Made by a program: the position numbers and the translations under genes. Shown one piece after another: positions 1 through 22,035 of a stretch of DNA of 64,000 nucleotides. The notes under the pieces were generated by a model. The model was not told where the DNA came from and ran no database searches. It worked only from the letters and a program-made list of their open reading frames with translations. The number at the start of each line of letters is the position of its first letter. The first letter of the stretch is position 1. This stretch comes from Brugia malayi (taxonomy: Eukaryota; Nematoda; Chromadorea; Rhabditida; Onchocercidae), in the NCBI RefSeq assembly GCF_000002995.4, contig NW_025062475.1, positions 9,242,187 through 9,306,186 of the forward strand. The letters are read 5' to 3'.

Positions 1-2009
1 ATGAAGTTTCAGAGCAGTGTTGTCGTCAAAATTGCTCAAAGAACGTTTAAATTTACTCGGTAAAATTGGTTGTGCGGTGTGTCTTCTTGGTTCAACAGTA
101 ATCGTCTTACATTCACCGAAGGAAGAAGAGGTTTCAAATATGGCTGATTTGGCTCTCAAAATGAGAAATGCTGGTCTTTTTTAATTTATGGTTTTTTTTT
201 TTTCTTATTTTAAAGAAATTTATGTAATAAGTGCTGGAGGAGTTCCTTGCCTGGAAAGTGTGAAGTACTTTTGTTAAGAACCATTCTGCAAGGGCAGAAG
301 ATGACTTATTTTGGCACACTTATTCTTTTTTTGGTTACTGATTATCCAATCAATACAAAAAAAAAGTTTTTTTCAAGTACTTTGGAATGGTAATTTATAG
401 CATATTGAAATGTGAAATGAAGCTCAGTATCTTAACGTTTTGCAGAAGCTTACTGCAACATTTTAATGTTGGTTCCATTTGCCCAGTTATAAAACTACTA
501 GGTTAAAATACTAATTTAAATGGCCGGTATATTTGAAGGGAAGGAAGCTTTATAAGTTAGCAACATGATTTGTTAGGAAAGATGGTAATCTTCATTTTTA
601 ATCTTTTTTCTTTGTTTGTTACTATTAGTTATAGCTGGTTTTATTTATTCGACCGTAATTTCAATTAATAATGACTATGTAATCTATATTTTATTATGTT
701 CAATCTTCACAGAATGCATTTTCAGGTTTCATTTTCTATGTTGTAGCAGTAATTTTGGTATCATTGGTAATGATTATTTATGTGGCACCACGTTTGGGTC
801 GCTCTAATATTTTGGTATATATATTTATTTGCTCTATCATCGGTTCACTTTCAGTATTATCTGTTAAAGGACTTGGTTTAGCCATTAAAGAAACAATTGG
901 TGGGAAACAACAACTTACAAATTTTCTTACATGGTTTTGGCTTGTTGCTGTAATTCTTTGCGTTTCGATACAGCTGGTTAGTTTTTCCTTATTTTTATAA
1001 ATCAGTTGAATAAATATATGGAAAGGTGCGAATTTGTTGGCATAGAAGTGGCGAGGTACGAAATTCGACATTTCATTCGTTCTTTTAAAATTTTAGAAAA
1101 ACTTGCTGATGTTCAACTTTGAAAGTCTTTTAATAGGCTTACAATCACATTATGATGAGGGTGCTTAAGGAAATTTATGCTCGAAGTTTCATGAAAAGTT
1201 TTGGTTGGTAATGGTTAGGCACACACAAACTGCTTTAAGATGCATAAATAATTGCTGTGAGCAGTGAAAGCTGTTCCTTCTGATTCTCTAAATTACTATT
1301 TCTTTATTGGAAAGCCCAAACAGAAGACAAACTGCTTTAAAGAAAAAGTGATCTGTCATTTTCCGCAGAAAATGGCCATGTTATTGATTGGTTTAAACAA
1401 AGTTTAAACAAGTTTAGTAAGATTTGTCATTACTTTTGAACTTTATTGAGATATATTTGAATAAATCTCTGGATATGTACAACACATCAATGGTGACACC
1501 TATATATTATGTATTCTTCACAACATTCGTGATATTGGCTTCATCGATTTTATACAAGGAATGGTCTCGCTTGGGCGCAAGTGATGTTTTAGGGAATGTT
1601 GTGGGCTTCCTTATAACAATCATTGGTATTTTTCAGGTGAAATTGCAGAGATATCATTTATTTTCTTAATATGAAGTCTAACTTGAGTTACCGTCAAAAA
1701 ATTCATATAAGAAAATATAATCTCAAACAATAGACAGACGAAGAAATTTTTTCTAATTATATAGTTGTGATGAGATGTCAATGTAGGTTTTCAGTAAATG
1801 TTTTTCAGTATTACTTGTTATGGAAGTGTAATAAAAAGCATTGTTTGCAGATGCAGTTATTCCGTGATGTGAATATAACGCTGCGACATTTACGAATGCT
1901 TATCCATAAGCCTTCGACAGATGCAACTTTCGAAACAGCGAATAGTGCCACATCATTGGTTGATGACTTGCCTAGCGATGCTGCAAATCCTCAACAAATT
2001 TACACTTAG
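1..2009 (+). CDS. NIPA-type magnesium transporter, 3' part (5' end outside window)
   Basis: Multi-pass membrane protein of the NIPA/DUF803 family. Family members move Mg2+ across plasma and endosomal membranes. Four exons are visible at 13-173, 726-976, 1451-1636 and 1851-2009; bases 1-12 end in a tttcag acceptor, and the phases close exactly across all three introns. Family signatures are LLGKIGC, then GSTVIVLHSPKEEEV, then YVAPRLGRSNILVYI followed by VKGLGLAIKE, and finally NTSMVTPIYYVFFTT. Hydrophobic segments correspond to the last five or so helices. The C-terminal tail is short, polar and variable, and begins MQLFRDVN where vertebrate NIPA has LHAFKDVN. The start codon and N-terminal helices lie upstream of the window. 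The stop is TAG at 2007-2009. I am confident of the family but not of which NIPA paralogue this is. Confidence 0.9.
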
Positions 2010-5000
2010 TATAGCGAAAAGCTTTTTTAATAATTTTTGTATGATACTAACCTAAACTAGAAAAGTAAAATTGCGATCACATGCCATTATAGGTTTCTAA
2101 ATGGGTTCTTTAACAATGTGATGAAATTACAAAGTATTCCAAAAAAACTTTTCTCCTCTATTTTTTAATGCTATCACCTGAGAAAAGCATATATTCTTGT
2201 GACTTCTTTGATCTGATTATCAACACTGTTTGAAAACCGGTAGAAGATCCGGATAGTAAGCTTACATTAATCAATTGAAATTACATATGTTGCCGAATTT
2301 GGCCGAATTGTTACTCAGTGATGTTATTATAATTTTCCAGATTTTAGGAACTTTGAATTTCTATGCATGTTAGTATGTTAGCCTACATAACAAAAAATTT
2401 TTTTGAAGGGGTATAAGATCTAAAAGATTGTTTGGATGCTTTATGCTGAAAAGAGCTTTTCCAGGGGTATGTAGGAATGCAGTAGCAGAATCATTTCTGC
2501 AGTTTTTGATCAGTGAAAATATTGGAATACAAGAAAAAATAGAGAATGTAGGAATTTCATATTACCATATTTAAAATTGAACATCATATTTCTTCGAGAT
2601 ATAAGAATCGTATTTTAAATTTATTTTGCCTCCAGTCTTGATATCATACAGTAGTGTTGATTTGATAAACGATTTTATTTTTTAAAAAAGCTTTCTTTTT
2701 TTTTTAAATTATTGGCTATAACTGTGCATTTTTTTCCCAAAACCAGACTTCATTACTCAAAGTGTGCAACTCCTAGATTTTTTCCCCCAGAGTAATCGTT
2801 TCTAATTATTGAATTTTCAAGTTATTTTAAATTGCTTTTTGCATTTTACAGCGAAGTTGAAATTTTAATGTTCCGGAGTACTGCATGTTTTATTGAATTC
2901 TATATTTAAAAATATTACTGAATGCCTGGGAAGATATAAATTCATGTATGACAGAAGTGTTTCGTTGAATTTACAGTTATTTTTCTTTACAAAGGAGCCT
3001 TTTACAAATGTATTAATATTTCTTTCTGATGTTGTGATTACATTTAATTGTGTATATGTGTTAGTAGGGGATGGTTCGTTAAAACTTCATTTCAAGTTGA
3101 AAAAGAATGAAAGTCATTCTGCACAATAATATAATTCCTGTTGTGTGGAAGTATGTGGAAATATTGATACCTTCATATTGTAATTACTAGTGAAGTGTTT
3201 TTGTAGGAAATGATATATTATATATATGGCATAATGTCACACATTCTGGTTCATTTTTTGACTTCTTATTTTCATATTAATTCACGTTACAGAGATCAAT
3301 GATTGCAGAATAGCTATGAATGTGTTCCTTTTGATCGTAACATTCTTTTCTCTTGTATTTCTCGTTTGGATCGGAATTCGTGTTATGTTGCTTACAGTTT
3401 ATAAAAGAAAAGAAATGAACAGAGAGATTATGAACAGGTCGAAAGACATGCCGTTGTTTCCAGTAACATAGAGATTGATGCAACGTAGACGAATTTGACT
3501 GAAGTTTTGAAGTTGAAATTGCATTATCCGTCGCTTTATCAAAAACCATGTGCATATAAATTTTTCTTCCGGAAGAGAATTGTTGAGTGGTTGACAAATT
3601 CATGGGGAGGAAAAGTTTTTAAACCTCCTCTGTGATATGCAAAAGTCTTTCTTGATGTGCTTTTACTAAAATCAACGTGGAGATGAAATATAACATGATC
3701 AATATACTTTTTCCATTTGTTTATTTCATTTAATTCATTGTTTTCAGCAATTGGAAATAGCATTGAAAATGATTATAAGAAAGTAACCCTCTGACAAATT
3801 ATATATGATATTTCTAGGATTACATGAATATTAGTAAATACCACGAACAGTTTCAATTGTTAATTTGGGCAGTCTTAATGGTACTGGAATGCAATTCCGC
3901 AATACAATTAAGCTTATTTAAAAGAAGTGATTTTTCTGAGTCATAATATAAATTGAGTTGCTGAAGAGCTAAAGAAAGATTGGAACGATTTTAGTGAAAT
4001 GAAGTCAGCGAGAATCATTGCTTTCCTAGCTCCAAAAGAAAACTAGTTAACTATCAATAAACTAGTCTGTTTCACTTTTTTTTTATTTTTTGTTTTTTTT
4101 TTTTCAGATTTTTCCTTTTTGGTCTTCTGTCTTGATCAAAGTGAAATCTGATAATTCCCCGATATTTCCTTTGGTCATTACTTTACAATGATTTTGCAAA
4201 CTGATCATTTCCAGCTTCCGAACTCTCGGATGTGTCCAATACACCTTTTCACAGATCTAACTGTTCATCAACTTAGTAATTTCATTACATAACAAGTTTC
4301 GATGTTTTACAGCAATTCGGAATTAATATTTGAAAATTTAAAAAAATATATTTGAAATTTTTGGGGTGAAATCTTTGAAGTGGAACCATTTTGTATCTGC
4401 TTGGGAAGAGATATAAATTATAATCAGAAAGGTAGAAAAAAAAAAGTTAGGCATGGAGATAAAGGAAAGAAATCTAAATTGGAGGATGCAGCATTTAGAA
4501 ATACAATAATTGTCACCTCATATACATTAATTATTGATGTCAATTTATTGTCCTCCATTTATTATCTCTGAGATTTCATTTCACATTTCTTTTGAAACTT
4601 CTTCCTTTTTAATCACAGCTGACGACTCGTAATAATATCAAGGAGCGTTCTTTTATCACAAAATCATTCATTAAAAAGGAGTGTAAGCCGAGTATCTACT
4701 CTTGCTCTGTATTTGTCGAACATTTGCGCAATTGTTCACTAATTATCTCTTTGTTCTTTACAAGCTAAATCAATTTATTGAAGACAACACTTGGTTACTT
4801 TGTTATTTACCAACGATAACGTATCATTTGCAGAATATAGTAGTTTCGGTTTTTAGCGCCTAGATGAATTTATCATCGCTTTCATGTCATTTCAAAAAGG
4901 ATTGTGCGATTAGATTTTCGGTGGTAATAGAGAACGCATGACAACTCCGCTTTATAGAAAGAGTATGTGGTACAGCAAATCGAATTTACATTGCAGTATA

Positions 5001-7071
5001 TCGAAATTTGTAATATGCTTAGTTAACAGGTTGGCATAACATTGTTTCGTTAATAAGGTATGTAGGGCCATCAAAAACATTTCAGTACAATCTTAGTAAA
5101 AATACTTCGTCAGAGAAGCATATCTATTCGGAAATTCTTTGGCGAATGAATTGGCAAAACACTGATGTGTTCTTGCTAATTGAGACTTAATTTTCAAGTC
5201 ACAATAACAATTCCTTTCCACCGAATTACATACAAGCAATCGCTTTACAAGGTTGTAAAATGCAGGAAAACTGAAGACTGAAACGAAGTTTTTTGTTTTC
5301 CTTTCACTAAATAATTGACACAACTTATAAATTGTAAAAACAAGTCATTAATTTCAACTTAAGCGAATGTAGTAAATTAAAGAGAAGCTGAAAAGGATGT
5401 GCTAATTTCATCTCTATGTTTCATTTACACATCACAGTTGTTAATCTCTTAAATCAAACTCAACTTGAGGGAAGATACAAACATTGTGAATTTACTACAT
5501 TGCTTCTACTTCCCTTCTTGAATGCTTTTCTTAATGTGTGGTCGGTCGCTATAGCAAAAAACTTTCTGATATTAAGACATTTAGCATTAGAAAAGCGTAC
5601 TGATATGCTACATGAGACTTACTATTTTAAATTAAATGATATTGAACGAATGTCTACCGATAACAAGGTATGTAATTACCACACTAGAAATACTTCCGGA
5701 TATTGATACCAGCACTGAAAGGAATAAAAATTTTTCTGGTTAGCCTAACGCTCCTTCCCGATGACAAGCAGTGAAGAAAAACCCACTTCCTGTGATTTTC
5801 ATCTCCTTATTTACTCCATTTATTAAACTGGTGATGCTGTTTTTGATATCGGAATGCTATATTACAATTATTTGATGGTTTATTTAATGGTGGGTTGGGT
5901 TATAATTAACTCATACTTATTTTTTGTGAAAATGTGGACTTATCATCTTTTCTCAGTAGAGCATCTTTACTCTGCAGATATCTAGACAGATTGCTTTTAT
6001 ATCATTCTATATTAAGCCTTCGCTTTCACTAACTTTCTTTCATCTTAAGCTTGGGTGCGAAAATTTTAAATCTGTTTTGGTCCTTCTGCCTTTGGTTTCT
6101 GAGTCAAATATTCTGAAATTATTTTTATTTATGTATTTCAATAAAGTGAGAAGGAATTATAGATTAGTAGAATTTATTTACTTTATTTACTTCTACTAAA
6201 CTTACTCTCTTTTACCGTGAGCAAACGTTATTATTCTTTCAAAAAGTCAACAGTTTTGTTCGAGATTCTCTCAAAAATAATTCATACTACCACATTTTTC
6301 AGTCATATATTTTCAGTATTTCTATATTTTCCAGCACTATTTTCTTGTTTTGTTTGAATATACTACACTTTGTTTAGATAAATCTTAATTTCCATCACTT
6401 CACAACCAATTTAAGTGCCTAAATTGAATTTCAGCTTTAAGAGTTCCTTTCTTTCTAATATAGCTATATTTTAATGCTCTATAAAGTTATCTGTATCTAA
6501 AGATAATTTTCTCAACTAACTTTTTAATTTTCTCCAAAAGATTCAGCCGCATCTCCAGAAGTATTCCCTATTTAAAGGTATTTCTTTTTTACCCAAAAAA
6601 AGTACCCCTTTTTTTAGTAGCACAGCAGGGGAAGGAGAGACTATCCTTACCAACTACCCCTCAGGAATCTTTCACAGGACCTTTGCGACGAATCATTCGT
6701 TTGACTACGACTTTAAGGCAGGCACTTATCCGAAATATACTCCACTGAATACCCGAATTGGGCGAACTTTGTTGGAAATAAAGCTCGAAGAGTGAGCGGG
6801 TTTCCCAGGCATAAGATCAGCTGACTCCTTTGGGAGTTGGAACTGTGATTTGGTAGTAGAGTGGTGTTGGTGACTTTTTTGCTGGTGGGTTTGGTGGCTT
6901 TGGACTGGCGGAGAGAAGGGAAAAGTCACAGATGGAAGAGGTCTGCATGTTTAACATGTTACCTGTTCATATCATATTGTTTCTTTTCTTTCGATCTTAT
7001 AAAATCTCATGAAATTAGTTATTTTCTGGATTGCTCATCATTATACGTAACTCATATAAAGACTAATTTCA
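2010..7071. other. Gene-poor 5 kb intergenic region
   Basis: No open frame here shows a domain, a consistent exon chain or family resemblance. The longest frames (5416-5706 plus, 3277-3603 minus) have irregular composition and no convincing splice partners. The first part must hold the 3' UTR of the NIPA-type gene. The last 500 bases are probably the promoter region of the REEP gene. Poly-T and poly-A runs are frequent. Confidence 0.5.
6600..6960. promoter_or_regulatory. GC-richer island upstream of the REEP gene
   Basis: This stretch is visibly richer in G and C than the flanks and contains CpG-bearing words such as gcgacgaatcattcg and cgaattgggcgaac. It lies 130-490 bases upstream of the REEP start. 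It may be a promoter or untranslated exon. No rRNA, tRNA or transposon match was recognised. The role is inferred from position only. Confidence 0.3.
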
Positions 7072-7085
7072 GGAATAGAGTGAGA
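7066..7085 (+). promoter_or_regulatory. Probable trans-splice acceptor and short leader of REEP gene
   Basis: The motif aatttcag ends at 7072, only 13 bases before the ATG at 7086, and no upstream in-frame exon is needed. This is the usual spacing of a nematode spliced-leader acceptor. The leader itself cannot be seen in genomic DNA. Confidence 0.5.
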
Positions 7086-9554
7086 ATGGTTTCTGTGTTC
7101 CTTTCACGAATTGTTGTGCTCACGGCGGGCACCCTCTATCCTGCATATCGAAGCTATAAAGCTGTTAGAACAAAGGTTTTCCTTCTTGTTAAATATCTCA
7201 TAGAACACGGTAGTTAATCTAAGTTTATTCAATTTCTTTCTTATCCCAGTTTATTTCGAAAATGAGAGCCTAATTAGGGTTAAGATGAAATCATCAAAGG
7301 GTGTCATAGTTATATGCTGGAATGACCCATTAGTAGGCTTTCTTGAAAGAGCTTGCTGGATATTACATCGAACAGTTTTTTTCTTACTCACTGACAGTTC
7401 TGATCACTCATTCTTAATTGGACAATCATGTTTTTCTTGGTTGCGTGTTCCATATACACTAAATACTATCAAATTATTGCTGTTCCTGTGCCTCAGTAAA
7501 ATGTACATTTAGATAAAAAGGCATCAGTAGTGTTGATTATATTTTCATCGGGGATGATTTATCCTCATTTTATGTGTATTACTGATGGGTCATTCCAAAT
7601 ATCCTGGGATTTATATGTGGGATTTTTTTTTTTTTTTATATGTGTTGGTTTTTATACTCACAGAATAGGGGGACTACAGTTTAAAAAAGAAGTCTTTTGC
7701 TTTAAATAAACTCATAGTTTAATTAGCATATTAAATTTAGAACTTCAACTTTTGGTTTTTTTCGAAATAAGATCAAGCAGTTATTGCTGTATTGCGAGGC
7801 ATACCACTTTTTTCAGTTACCAATTTTCCAGTTAAAATTTGTCAGAGTTTTTGAGAAATTTTCAGGATGTGAGAGAGTATGTTAAATGGATGATGTATTG
7901 GATTGTTTTTGCTTTCTTTTGCTTCATAGAAACGATTGCCGATGTCATTGTCTCATTTTGGCTACCGTTTTATTACGAATTAAAAATTATTTTCGTATTA
8001 TGGTTGTTGAGTCCTTGGACCAAAGGCGCTTCAATCTTATATAGAAAGGTAAGCTTTCTGTGAATAAATTTTATCTTGATTTGTGTGTCATACAGAAAGC
8101 AGAATTTATGTCTTTTTTTTTTAAATTTTTTTTTGTAAAAATCAAGCAAATATATTCATTCAGCATGTTCAGAGTATTCTGTCTTTTCAATATCTTTTTT
8201 ATAGTGGGTACATCCTACGTTGACAAAACACGAGAGAGATATTGATCTGCTGCTGGAACATGCCAAGTCAGAAAGTTATAATCAGGTTTGTGTGGTCGTA
8301 GTTAATTAGTGAATTGCTGTTGATTGTTGTTATAATATCTTTTATGTGTTTTACATTTTGTGCGATTTGAAGATCTTCCTAACATAATCAAGAAAAAAGC
8401 CTATGTTACTTGGGCTAGTAAATCTTTTTTTTTCAGTTTCCATTTAAAAAATATATCTACAATGCTATATTGTTGTGTTAAACGGGTTTCTCGGAGTTAT
8501 TTCCTAAGACCGAGGAATAGCTTATTCTTAAACTTTATGATTTTTATTAATTAAATTTTTAGAATTTGGATATTCAGATGAACGTTTTAGGTAATGCGAT
8601 TAGGTAGCAGAGGTATATTGTGTGCTCGTGAAATTATTGCAACAGCCGCATTACGAGGACAAGCGCAGCTTGTGCAACAGCTGCAGCGTTCATATAGCGC
8701 CAGCGATGTTAATAACAGGTACAAATCTGTATAGGTAAAGATTGCGTTTTGAATGACGGCTTGGAAGAACGTAGTTCATTAAGTTCTAAGTTATAGGCTA
8801 TGTCTTTGATATATTAATATATTTCATTTTCTTCGTTAATTAAGTTCAAATTCAAGAGAATCATCATCAAAAGTAATCCGTGTGACGGAAATTCAAGAAG
8901 ATGACGAACATGAACCAGAGAGCAGTGGTGCTATAGATGTTTTGGAAGATGAAATTGCTTCTGTAAGTTCAATTTTCTAAAGACCGTAAATCATGATCCT
9001 TAATTGCAAATTTAGAACTGAAGCAGTTGGTAGAGATGAAATATGAGACTTCTTATGCATTTTAGACAATTTGTCAACTTGAATTTTTTATGTGTTTATC
9101 TTCTCATGATACTTTTCTCTTTTGTAATATTAATTTCCTTCATTTCGCTATTGACAGATGTGATTAGTATCAGGAGAAGGACTGCTATATTTTAAGACAG
9201 AATTTTGAATGTTCAGACCCTTGAAAACTGGTTGGGTAAATGTATGGTTTTTACTTGTACCGTACATTTAGGATAACACAAATGTGTGTCATGTCAGTAC
9301 AACACACTGTGCTGAAAAAATCTGTGATAGCTTTGATTTCTCACTGTTTCTGTTTCACTGCAGTGATGTAAGTACGTATTGTCTTGCTTTCCGGTTTGAT
9401 GCGAAAACATGAATTCAGTTTTCTTTGTTTACAGATTATGGAACGTGAAGACCGAACCGAAGCATTGCGTCGGAGCTCTAGACGTCGGAGATCGCCCGCG
9501 TCGGAAACGATTTACAATACATTACCGCGTCGGACAACACGTCAACATAAATAA
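7086..9554 (+). CDS. REEP / TB2-DP1-HVA22 family ER membrane-shaping protein
   Basis: Six exons (7086-7175, 7866-8048, 8205-8285, 8591-8718, 8845-8962, 9435-9554) join in frame to 239 aa. The TB2/DP1/HVA22 domain occupies about residues 1-100: [16 protein letters not shown], then [17 protein letters not shown], then [20 protein letters not shown] and a trailing LYRKWVHP. These hydrophobic hairpins bend ER tubules and, in REEP1-4 proteins, link ER to microtubules. The remaining half is polar and low in structure, with an acidic stretch ([13 protein letters not shown]) and an Arg-rich end ([10 protein letters not shown]) that could bind microtubules, which is inference. The length fits REEP1-4 rather than the shorter REEP5/6 group. 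The start is chosen because the family N-terminus begins just before ATLYPAY-type sequence. Confidence 0.9.
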
Positions 9555-11485
9555 TTTCATTAGTAATATACCGAAGTTCTGTTGATATGTAGTGTTTTTT
9601 TTTTTTTGTCAGATATCAGTGTATTTCCCGACATAGCGGTTTATAAGCCTTTGTTATATAAGTGAGAATTGGTTGTATGTTAGTGAATCATTGATTGAAT
9701 TATGAGGTTGGATTTGTCGTGTTATTACTAGATATTCTGTCTCTGTGTTTAGTGAAAACATAGGTTCACCTTTTGCAGCTTAGTTTTTTAGAAATTGGGG
9801 AGGTTTTTGAAGACTCGTTTGTATGATGATTGGATATCTTTTATTGCTAACTTTTTCAACGCAGTTTTGGCTTTACATTTAATGTGGTTTTGTTTATTAT
9901 GAAACTTTCATCAAATTTGCTTTTCACTATTTGATAGCGTTCGTATTTTAAACCGAAGGACCTTAATTCTACAGCTGCAATTCTTTTCCCTTATTTCCTT
10001 CTCTATATGCTTCTTGCATATTTATGTATCCTTAGAACTGCAGTTCTCACTTTTTTGATTCATTAATTATTGTGTCGTCAGACACCTAATATTTTCTTTT
10101 TTCCTTTTTTTTTGTCTTTTATTTCTGTATTTTAAATCTAGGAAAGAGTGTATCTCTTGCAGCTTTTTATAAATATGAATCTTGAAAATACTACATGTTC
10201 TATTTCAATGCCTTTTGTCTTTCAGCTTCAATTGTAACTGTTGATTTTCTGAAATCTATGAAAGATCCCTTTGCTTTACATTTGAAAAAGCTTAAAATAG
10301 AGAAGTTAGCTTAGTGAAGTTTTGATGTACTGAGAAATAGAAGCTCTGTTTTCAGAATCAGGTAGTGCTTTAAACCAGCTAAAATTATCTGCAAATTGAG
10401 TTTTTGGTTTTCCCTATCACTTTTCCATCACTGTATAACACTTTTTTTTCATACAATTCTTTTTATTTGTGCCTTGAGGTGCAAGGTTTTTGTCATACCA
10501 AAAAACAATTTCCAAACCTCACTTCTTGAGTTCAGGTTTTTTTTCTTTTTTGAATCCCAATGAATTACGTGAATCAGTTCGATTAAGGATATGATTTTTG
10601 CATAGTCAACAAGTTTTTGAATCATCATACTACGTTATTTCTTTTGCCAAGTTTGATAGAAAATTTGGGAAGAATCTTATTGATACTCATCGATAAATTT
10701 TTTCTGTCAAAATGGCATTCTCGTTGGTTGATTCCTGTCCACTAGTGCCAGGGTCCGTTAAGGTTTTTTTTTAAAAAAAAAACTTTTTAGAAATTTCGGA
10801 TTGTAAAGCTTTTGTCAATGCTGTATTTTATTGCATTACTTTTTGCCAATTCGGACTAGTACATAATATGTTTATGTCCGGAGGGCTTTGTGTTATTGAA
10901 GTTGATGGTAATTAATGATTCTATGCGATGATTTGTAATTCTTTACTAAGTTTTAAAGTAATTTGTGTTTTCTTCATTGTACATTCATTTTTTCTCTCTT
11001 CGATTTCTTTGCTCACAAATAATAGAAATAAATTTGAAGCGATGTGCGTAAATGTATAAAGTGATGTCACATGCCATCTTTTCATTAGGTGCTGCTGGTT
11101 CTGTCTAATGAAGCACTTTTTTGTTTAGAATTGTTAACTGTATTCCGCACTGTGATTTTCATTCCGGAAACGTTTTCTTACCTCAATGCATTGTATGCAG
11201 CAGAGAAAATATTGGATTAGTAGAGAAGTTGCTGCGGTTTGATTTCTATCATTAACTAGTTTCTTGGTTATTTGATAAAGATTTATATAATAGATGGTTC
11301 ATGAGGTGAGGTTGTTGCTGATTTGATAGGTTTGAAGGGAAGTGTCGTATTTTTTAGCTTTTGGTTATACTAAGTTTTATTTATTATCTTGTCGAGCTTG
11401 TTTTAACCATTCTAATGTGTGAGCCTTTCGTGTGCGTCCCTATTCATTTGACTTTATTAGAGGCCGACTTCAAGGACGTAATTAA
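9555..11485. other. REEP 3' UTR and mog-1 upstream region
   Basis: About 1.9 kb without a convincing coding frame. The first part should be the 3' UTR, with T-rich runs at 9596-9609. The second part precedes mog-1. A ttattag acceptor-like site at about 11453-11460, 25 bases before the mog-1 ATG, could receive a spliced leader. Confidence 0.45.
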
Positions 11486-20015
<8,530 letters not shown>

Positions 20016-22035
20016 TCATTATCTCAGAATATTTTCTTTGTCCATTTTTTATATTGATCTAAAGTACTGTCAATAACGCCTATGTATTGAAATATTATGA
20101 ATCAGTTTTTGTGTGGATAAATAATGGCGCTTTATCTGACTTTTTTTACACGCAGTATTTTAAGATGTAGCATTGGAGGTTAACTGAAAAAGCAAAAAAT
20201 GTTTTATTTGCCATATTAAAGATTCATGAATTTCATCAGTAAAGACTAATGGAATGGTAAGCGAGACTAGAAAGATGACTGTCTCAAGAATCTTCAATCT
20301 GAGAGCTTGGAAAATGCGGCAATTTTTTTTCCTTTCTGATGATGTGTGAAATCCATTTTTCTGGCGTTGAACTACTAAATTTTTTGCTAATGATTCTATT
20401 ATCTATGTAGCCATAATCGTTTTTATAGAATTGAATATCATTTTTGCACTTCTCAGTTTTCGACAAACTGTATCGTATGGTAGAGCTATCAGATAATCAG
20501 AAGATGAGTTGTGACATTATCTACACTGTATTACGAGAGATTCCTAGCAGTTTCCTGTCAGCTGATATTGCCGCTATAATATATCTGTTGTCATTTACTT
20601 TTTCTCTTAAATTTATTAATGTAGTACTTATTCTATAAAGTATGCATGTTACATTGTATTCTCTGTGTAGAAGTTATAGTAAATTCATGCTATGCACACT
20701 ATATTTTTTATAAAGAAATGTAACTAAGCTGATAGGCTGATGTGTCACTTTTACACTTAAAAGACTCCTTCTGACTGGTATGAATCAACTTTGAGTCAAC
20801 TCTGACTCATCTGGATTTTTCAAATTGACATAGAAGTGAAAGGAAAGGGAGGAAGAAGACACACTTATTTGGCATTACTTGGTCATGAGATGTGTCAGGT
20901 GATTTTAAACGAGATTATGTAATTGAATTAGAATTTGTTTCATAAAAGGTAAGACTTAGAAAGTTTGCCTTGTTACAGTAGAGGTTAATTCCCTCTTTTG
21001 GTAGGTCATTTGAATATGACTTGTCTTTCATTCAGCGAATGTCTGCAGAAGACCGGTCTTTGTTTAGTTAGAAGACGTGTTGTCATGTGTACTTTGTGTT
21101 CATTTTTTTTTCGTTTTCTTGTCTTTATTTTAATTAAATGTGATGGGACTTTAACAATTTGCTGAATGTTTGGGTAATATGATGCAGTCTTTCGTTCGGA
21201 CAGAATCTACTTATTGCCTTGAATCCTAGATTAAAGCATTGCATGTAAAGTATGAATCCATTTATATCGAAGCACTACATAAATGTTCCATTCCTAATAT
21301 TTCTTGCAAAAGGCTTAACAGTTGCAAAGCATGCTCTTTGAGTTAGGCGTTTTGTGAACAGAACGAACTTGGACACCGCTCTATTTTTACTATTACTTCT
21401 GTCCTGTTATCAGTTGCAATAACCACTAGCTGCTTAAATTATAAATGCCATTCACATATATCAAATAAGAACATATAATGCTCAGTGCTCCCAATCTTAT
21501 GCAAAATAAAGTTCAGATCCAGATTTCTCTTTATTGCACTTCAGTTTTATCTCATATGTTTATCTCCATATTATAGACAAAGAAATGGCGTGGTTTTACG
21601 TCATGCAGGCAGAAAAATCATTTATATAAATAACAATGGTTATTTGCAGATAAGTCATTGTCAAATGCGTTAGCGTCACTAAAGTCACTGTTTATAACCA
21701 CTATTTTATATCTTCGTTAACACAGGAATATTAGGACCAGTGGTTCGTTTCCCATTCTTTATTAGTAATTTTCTCCACCGAAATAATTTCGTTCAATAAC
21801 ATTACTTTGGCACTATTTATTTCCCTGACAAATGGAAATTTTTGAACTGTTCTCACTACTTTTTTTAACGATATAATACTTAGAATTTTTTCGATCGTTT
21901 TTCAAATTTATACTTTGAGTCGTTTCCATCTTTAACAGTGGTCTTCATCTAAGATTTTTTTTTGCACTTCACTATATTATATTGTTCTTATTTTTTTTGT
22001 AATATTTTTTTCAGCAATAAGGGTGGTGGAACAGA
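20016..22035. other. Intergenic region between mog-1 and the F-box gene
   Basis: About 2 kb. It must contain the mog-1 3' UTR. No frame longer than about 64 codons and no recognisable domain or RNA gene was seen. A tttttttcag at 22004-22014 precedes the next ATG by 21 bases and is a likely spliced-leader acceptor. Confidence 0.45.

Noticed and set aside
3277..3603. 108-codon minus-strand frame
   Set aside because: Composition is rich in His, Ser and Lys with no motif, and no splice partners were seen.
5416..5706. 96-codon plus-strand frame in the gene-poor region, ending near a gtatgt donor
   Set aside because: No partner exon, domain or family resemblance was found, and its length is within chance for this composition.
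7285..7512. 75-codon plus-strand frame inside REEP intron 1
   Set aside because: Lies wholly in an intron of a confident gene and shows no homology.
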